Source: Seriola aureovittata (Eukaryota; Chordata; Actinopteri; Carangiformes; Carangidae). Taken from it: a stretch of DNA of 64,000 nucleotides. Numbering within the stretch: position 1 is the first letter of the stretch; each line of letters starts with the position of its first letter. The position numbers and the translations under genes are program-made. The stretch spans positions 984,303-1,048,302 of the forward strand of contig NC_079385.1 in NCBI RefSeq assembly GCF_021018895.1, read 5' to 3'. Below the pieces are notes generated by a model, which saw only the letters and a list, made by a program, of their open reading frames with translations, had not been told where the DNA came from and searched no databases. This document shows positions 61,388-64,000 of the stretch, one piece after another.

Positions 61388-61459
61388 CAATAGAACCTAG
61401 ACCTGCTTTATGATCAAACAACACATGGACATCTACCTTTATGCTATATGGACCTTTAA
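61388..61459 (-). mobile_element. Family A terminal fragment
   Basis: About 70 bp matches the family A left end in reverse (agaacctagacctgctttat, aacaacacatggacatct) and closes with TATATGGACCT-TTAA, keeping the diagnostic terminus and TTAA target. Confidence 0.75.
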
Positions 61460-61758
61460 GAAGTTCACCCTCAGTACCTCAGAATGAATTCTAGCAAACC
61501 CATGCTGAAAAAAGGCAAAATAAAGAAAATAATAATTAAACATTTATGAGATTTAACATAGTTAAGATGATTTTCTACAGCAGGGATGTCGCCACTGATC
61601 TCCCAGTACCTCTCCTCTGAACTCTGAAAACACAACAAAGTCTGTTGGATTCACAGTGATTCGTCCAATCATAATCCTCTGAATTTTTAACTCTATCAAC
61701 AGCCGGCTACGGCTTTTCTACATCTCTCTATAAACAGGGAGACAACTCAGGCACTGTT

Positions 61759-61761
<3 letters not shown>

Positions 61762-61806
<45 letters not shown>
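61762..61806 (+). repeat. (CA)n microsatellite
   Basis: An uninterrupted CA run of 45 bp. Confidence 0.95.
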
Positions 61807-61813
<7 letters not shown>

Positions 61814-64000
61814 TGTGCAGTAAAGCAGGCTTGAGTGATACACAGCTCCTCCCACATGCTCTTCATTTGACAGGAATAAAAGTTCACATTTTTCCATAAC
61901 GAGCCGGCAGTATCAGCTAGTGGAAAAGTCTACAGACAGGGCAGCGTTCATGAAAGCCAGCTCAGATGTCAGCGGTGAGCAGCTCCCAGAGAAGCACATT
62001 CACTTGAGAAAATGGCTCTTCTTAGGATACTGTACAGATGGAAGCACTCAGACGCTCGGTGTGAAGAGCGAAAACACCCATGATGAGTCTGAGTGAAATT
62101 CTGGGTGAGACTAGCTGTGGCTGGGATGTGATCCCGCTGAGTCCCGCTCAGCTACTGGCTGAACAATGTGGCCTGCAAGCTGCTAATTTGTAGTGCGGAA
62201 ATGTAGCAGAGGCTGAGAGCACAGGTCGTCTCCCTTGGTCACCGGGGCTTCAATCCCAGCCGTTACAAAAGCTCAAGAGCGAGCCAGAGTTTTCTCACAC
62301 AGGCCACATCCCTCTGGAGCCTTCACATTAATAATGTGATCATCAGTACAACCTATGTTCCTGTTGCTTTCTTTACAGAAAGAGAAGTAAAAAATAATCC
62401 CTCTACATCTGACTACCAATATTTTATTGGTAGTGCAGATTTCTTCAGTCATTTTTTGCCTGAGCAGTACATTTAGCTATTGATTGTACGTCTTTGTACA
62501 TTTTAGCTTTCTTTAGCAGCTTTTTGTTGCTTAGCTCTCACTGTTTTGGTGTTTTGCTCTGTACCTCACAGGGTTTATAGTCAACTGTGAGCAAATAAAG
62601 GATTTTCCTGGGAAATATCTGTGAAATGTGTTTTACTTAGGAAACATGAAAGTTTTCAAGAACTGGACATAAGGTCAATCTCTAATATGTTTTCAAGTCC
62701 CAATCAAGTGTTTTAACCCCTGATCCTGGTCCAGGTCATTTAATATTGAGTACCTGCCAATACAAATGCACACAGCTGCACAGTTTGCATTACAGAGCAG
62801 AGACCCTGTTCAGAGAGAAGTAAGCCTATTCTTCCTGTTTCCAGCAACTGCCCCAACCTAAACAACCATGTAGATGGTTTGTCCCTCCCCTCTGATACCC
62901 TACCCCTACCAGCAGCAGGAGATACACCACAGATGATATACAGTAACAGGATGACATGCCCCCATCCATAGGGCATGAAGGGTCACTGAATGGTTTGATA
63001 ATATGCTATGACCTTCATAGTCACCAGATATCAATCCAGTTGACTGTCATGTTAGTCAGCGCTCTCCGCCACCATCTAAACACAAATGAAGGAATATGTT
63101 TATGAAGAACAGTGTTCATACTTTAGGAGAGTTCAGAAACAGAACTCTTCTGGCAGCTTGTCATGGAACAACACCAACACTAAGACTTTATGTTGGTTTT
63201 TCATTTGATTTGTAACCTGTCTGTATATTAAACTGTTGAAAGACAAATAACTAACCCTCTTATGATTAATAAGATATGCTGTGGTTAAGGTTTGGTTGGG
63301 TTTAGGCTCAAAAACAACTTGGTTAGGTTTAATAGTGCAGCCGATAACTGCATGCTTCAGGGAAATTTTTTCAAAAGTTGACACAAATGCTAAACTTGGC
63401 ACAAATCCTCCTTGGATATTACTCTTTAGATAAAACATGTTAGCAACTCGAAAAATCACGATGTCTGCCATTCCTGGCAAGGAAATATAATTTTCTCATA
63501 TGAATAATCAAACATTTTAACAATGTAGAAGGTGAAATGTAGTACACTGTAAAAAAAAAAAAAAAAAAATGAAATGAAAGTATATTTCAGCAAAAATATT
63601 AGTCACAAATAAATATTAGTCACAAAAAAAATATTAAAAATATTACTCACAAAAAAGCTCATTAACTAGCCTAAGTGCCAGGAAGTTAGCCTAGCAAGCT
63701 AACGTTAAGACAAGTAAAAAAGTAGATTGTTAATTCTTACAGAACTTTTGGTACATCATTAATATAATATATATTATTATTATTATATTATATAACAATA
63801 TAATAAATGGTTTGCAAATACATTGTGTTTTATGCACAATTTTTCACATTACATATTAGAAATTGCACAAATAAAGCTCTGAGGAAGTGTAAGAGTTGGG
63901 AATTTGACATCCTCATTGTCTAAAACATAGAATTACATTACAAAATAATTGGAATCTGTCCCATGGGGAAAATTCTGTGCCAAAATATGTGCTATGTCAG

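Larger units (their letters stand above)
53185..64000 (-). other. scube1: SCUBE1 intron, partial (before the EGF2 exon)
   Basis: The intron ends at acceptor tttcag (53185) and continues beyond the window. I looked for the EGF1 pattern (HIDAICQNTP-type) on the minus strand from 53200 to 64000 and did not find it, so the EGF1 and signal-peptide exons must lie further upstream. Contents: a GAT repeat at 53863-53887, a dispersed repeat with hormone-response motifs at 57185-57480 and a relative at 59130-59440, a GC-rich segment near 58380-58640, a terminal fragment of the TTAA-target element at 61388-61459, and a CA microsatellite at 61762-61806. 54000-57180, 59470-61380 and 61810-64000 hold nothing else recognisable. 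Confidence 0.75.

Noticed and set aside
53200..64000. Expected SCUBE1 EGF1 and signal-peptide exons
   Set aside because: Looked for on the minus strand and not found; they must lie beyond the window.

Overview
The window is nuclear DNA from a vertebrate, almost certainly a teleost (ray-finned) fish, and most likely a percomorph. It contains about twenty CA/TG microsatellites, GA, GATA and ATC simple repeats, decayed Tc1/mariner, hAT, Harbinger-like and TTAA-target miniature transposons, and widely separated short exons. There are no operons, bacterial genes, CRISPR arrays or rRNA genes. Nearly all open frames in the window are chance frames or frames running through simple repeats.

The one gene that can be read is on the minus strand. 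It is the middle of SCUBE1 (signal peptide, CUB and EGF-like domain protein 1), a secreted or surface-tethered glycoprotein. Five internal exons are seen, all in phase 1-1, running from high to low coordinates: EGF2 (53059-53184), EGF3 (40410-40544), EGF4 (14665-14793), EGF5 (12394-12510) and the linker or spacer exon (5597-5686). Joined, they give 597 bp, or 199 codons with no stop, and every split codon restores the residue expected for the family. The signal peptide and EGF1 exons must lie above base 64000. EGF6 onward, the cysteine-rich repeats and the CUB domain must lie below base 1. About 99% of the window is intron.

Layout: 1-5596 is an intron with a large foldback element at 3983-4623. 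5597-5686 is the spacer exon. 5687-12393 is an intron whose first 2.8 kb is strongly purine-rich on the + strand, so pyrimidine-rich in the transcript. 12394-14793 holds two EGF exons. 14794-40409 is a 25.6 kb intron rich in repeats: a nested transposon pair at 21298-22176, a Tc1 fossil at 26677-27628, long microsatellites near 28 kb, a second foldback copy near 35 kb, degenerate tandem repeats at 37.8-38.7 kb, a hAT-type element with an 8 bp target duplication at 38764-39339, and a 48 bp minisatellite that runs up to the EGF3 splice donor. 40410-40544 is EGF3. 40545-53058 and 53185-64000 are introns with further mobile-element copies and a repeat family that carries nuclear-receptor-type half-sites, including one perfect palindromic estrogen-response-type element.

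I found no convincing new biological system. The observations most worth following up are the nested and foldback mobile elements with clean target duplications, the hormone-response motifs inside a dispersed repeat, the minisatellite touching a splice donor, and the pyrimidine-rich intron in front of a frame-neutral SCUBE1 linker exon.
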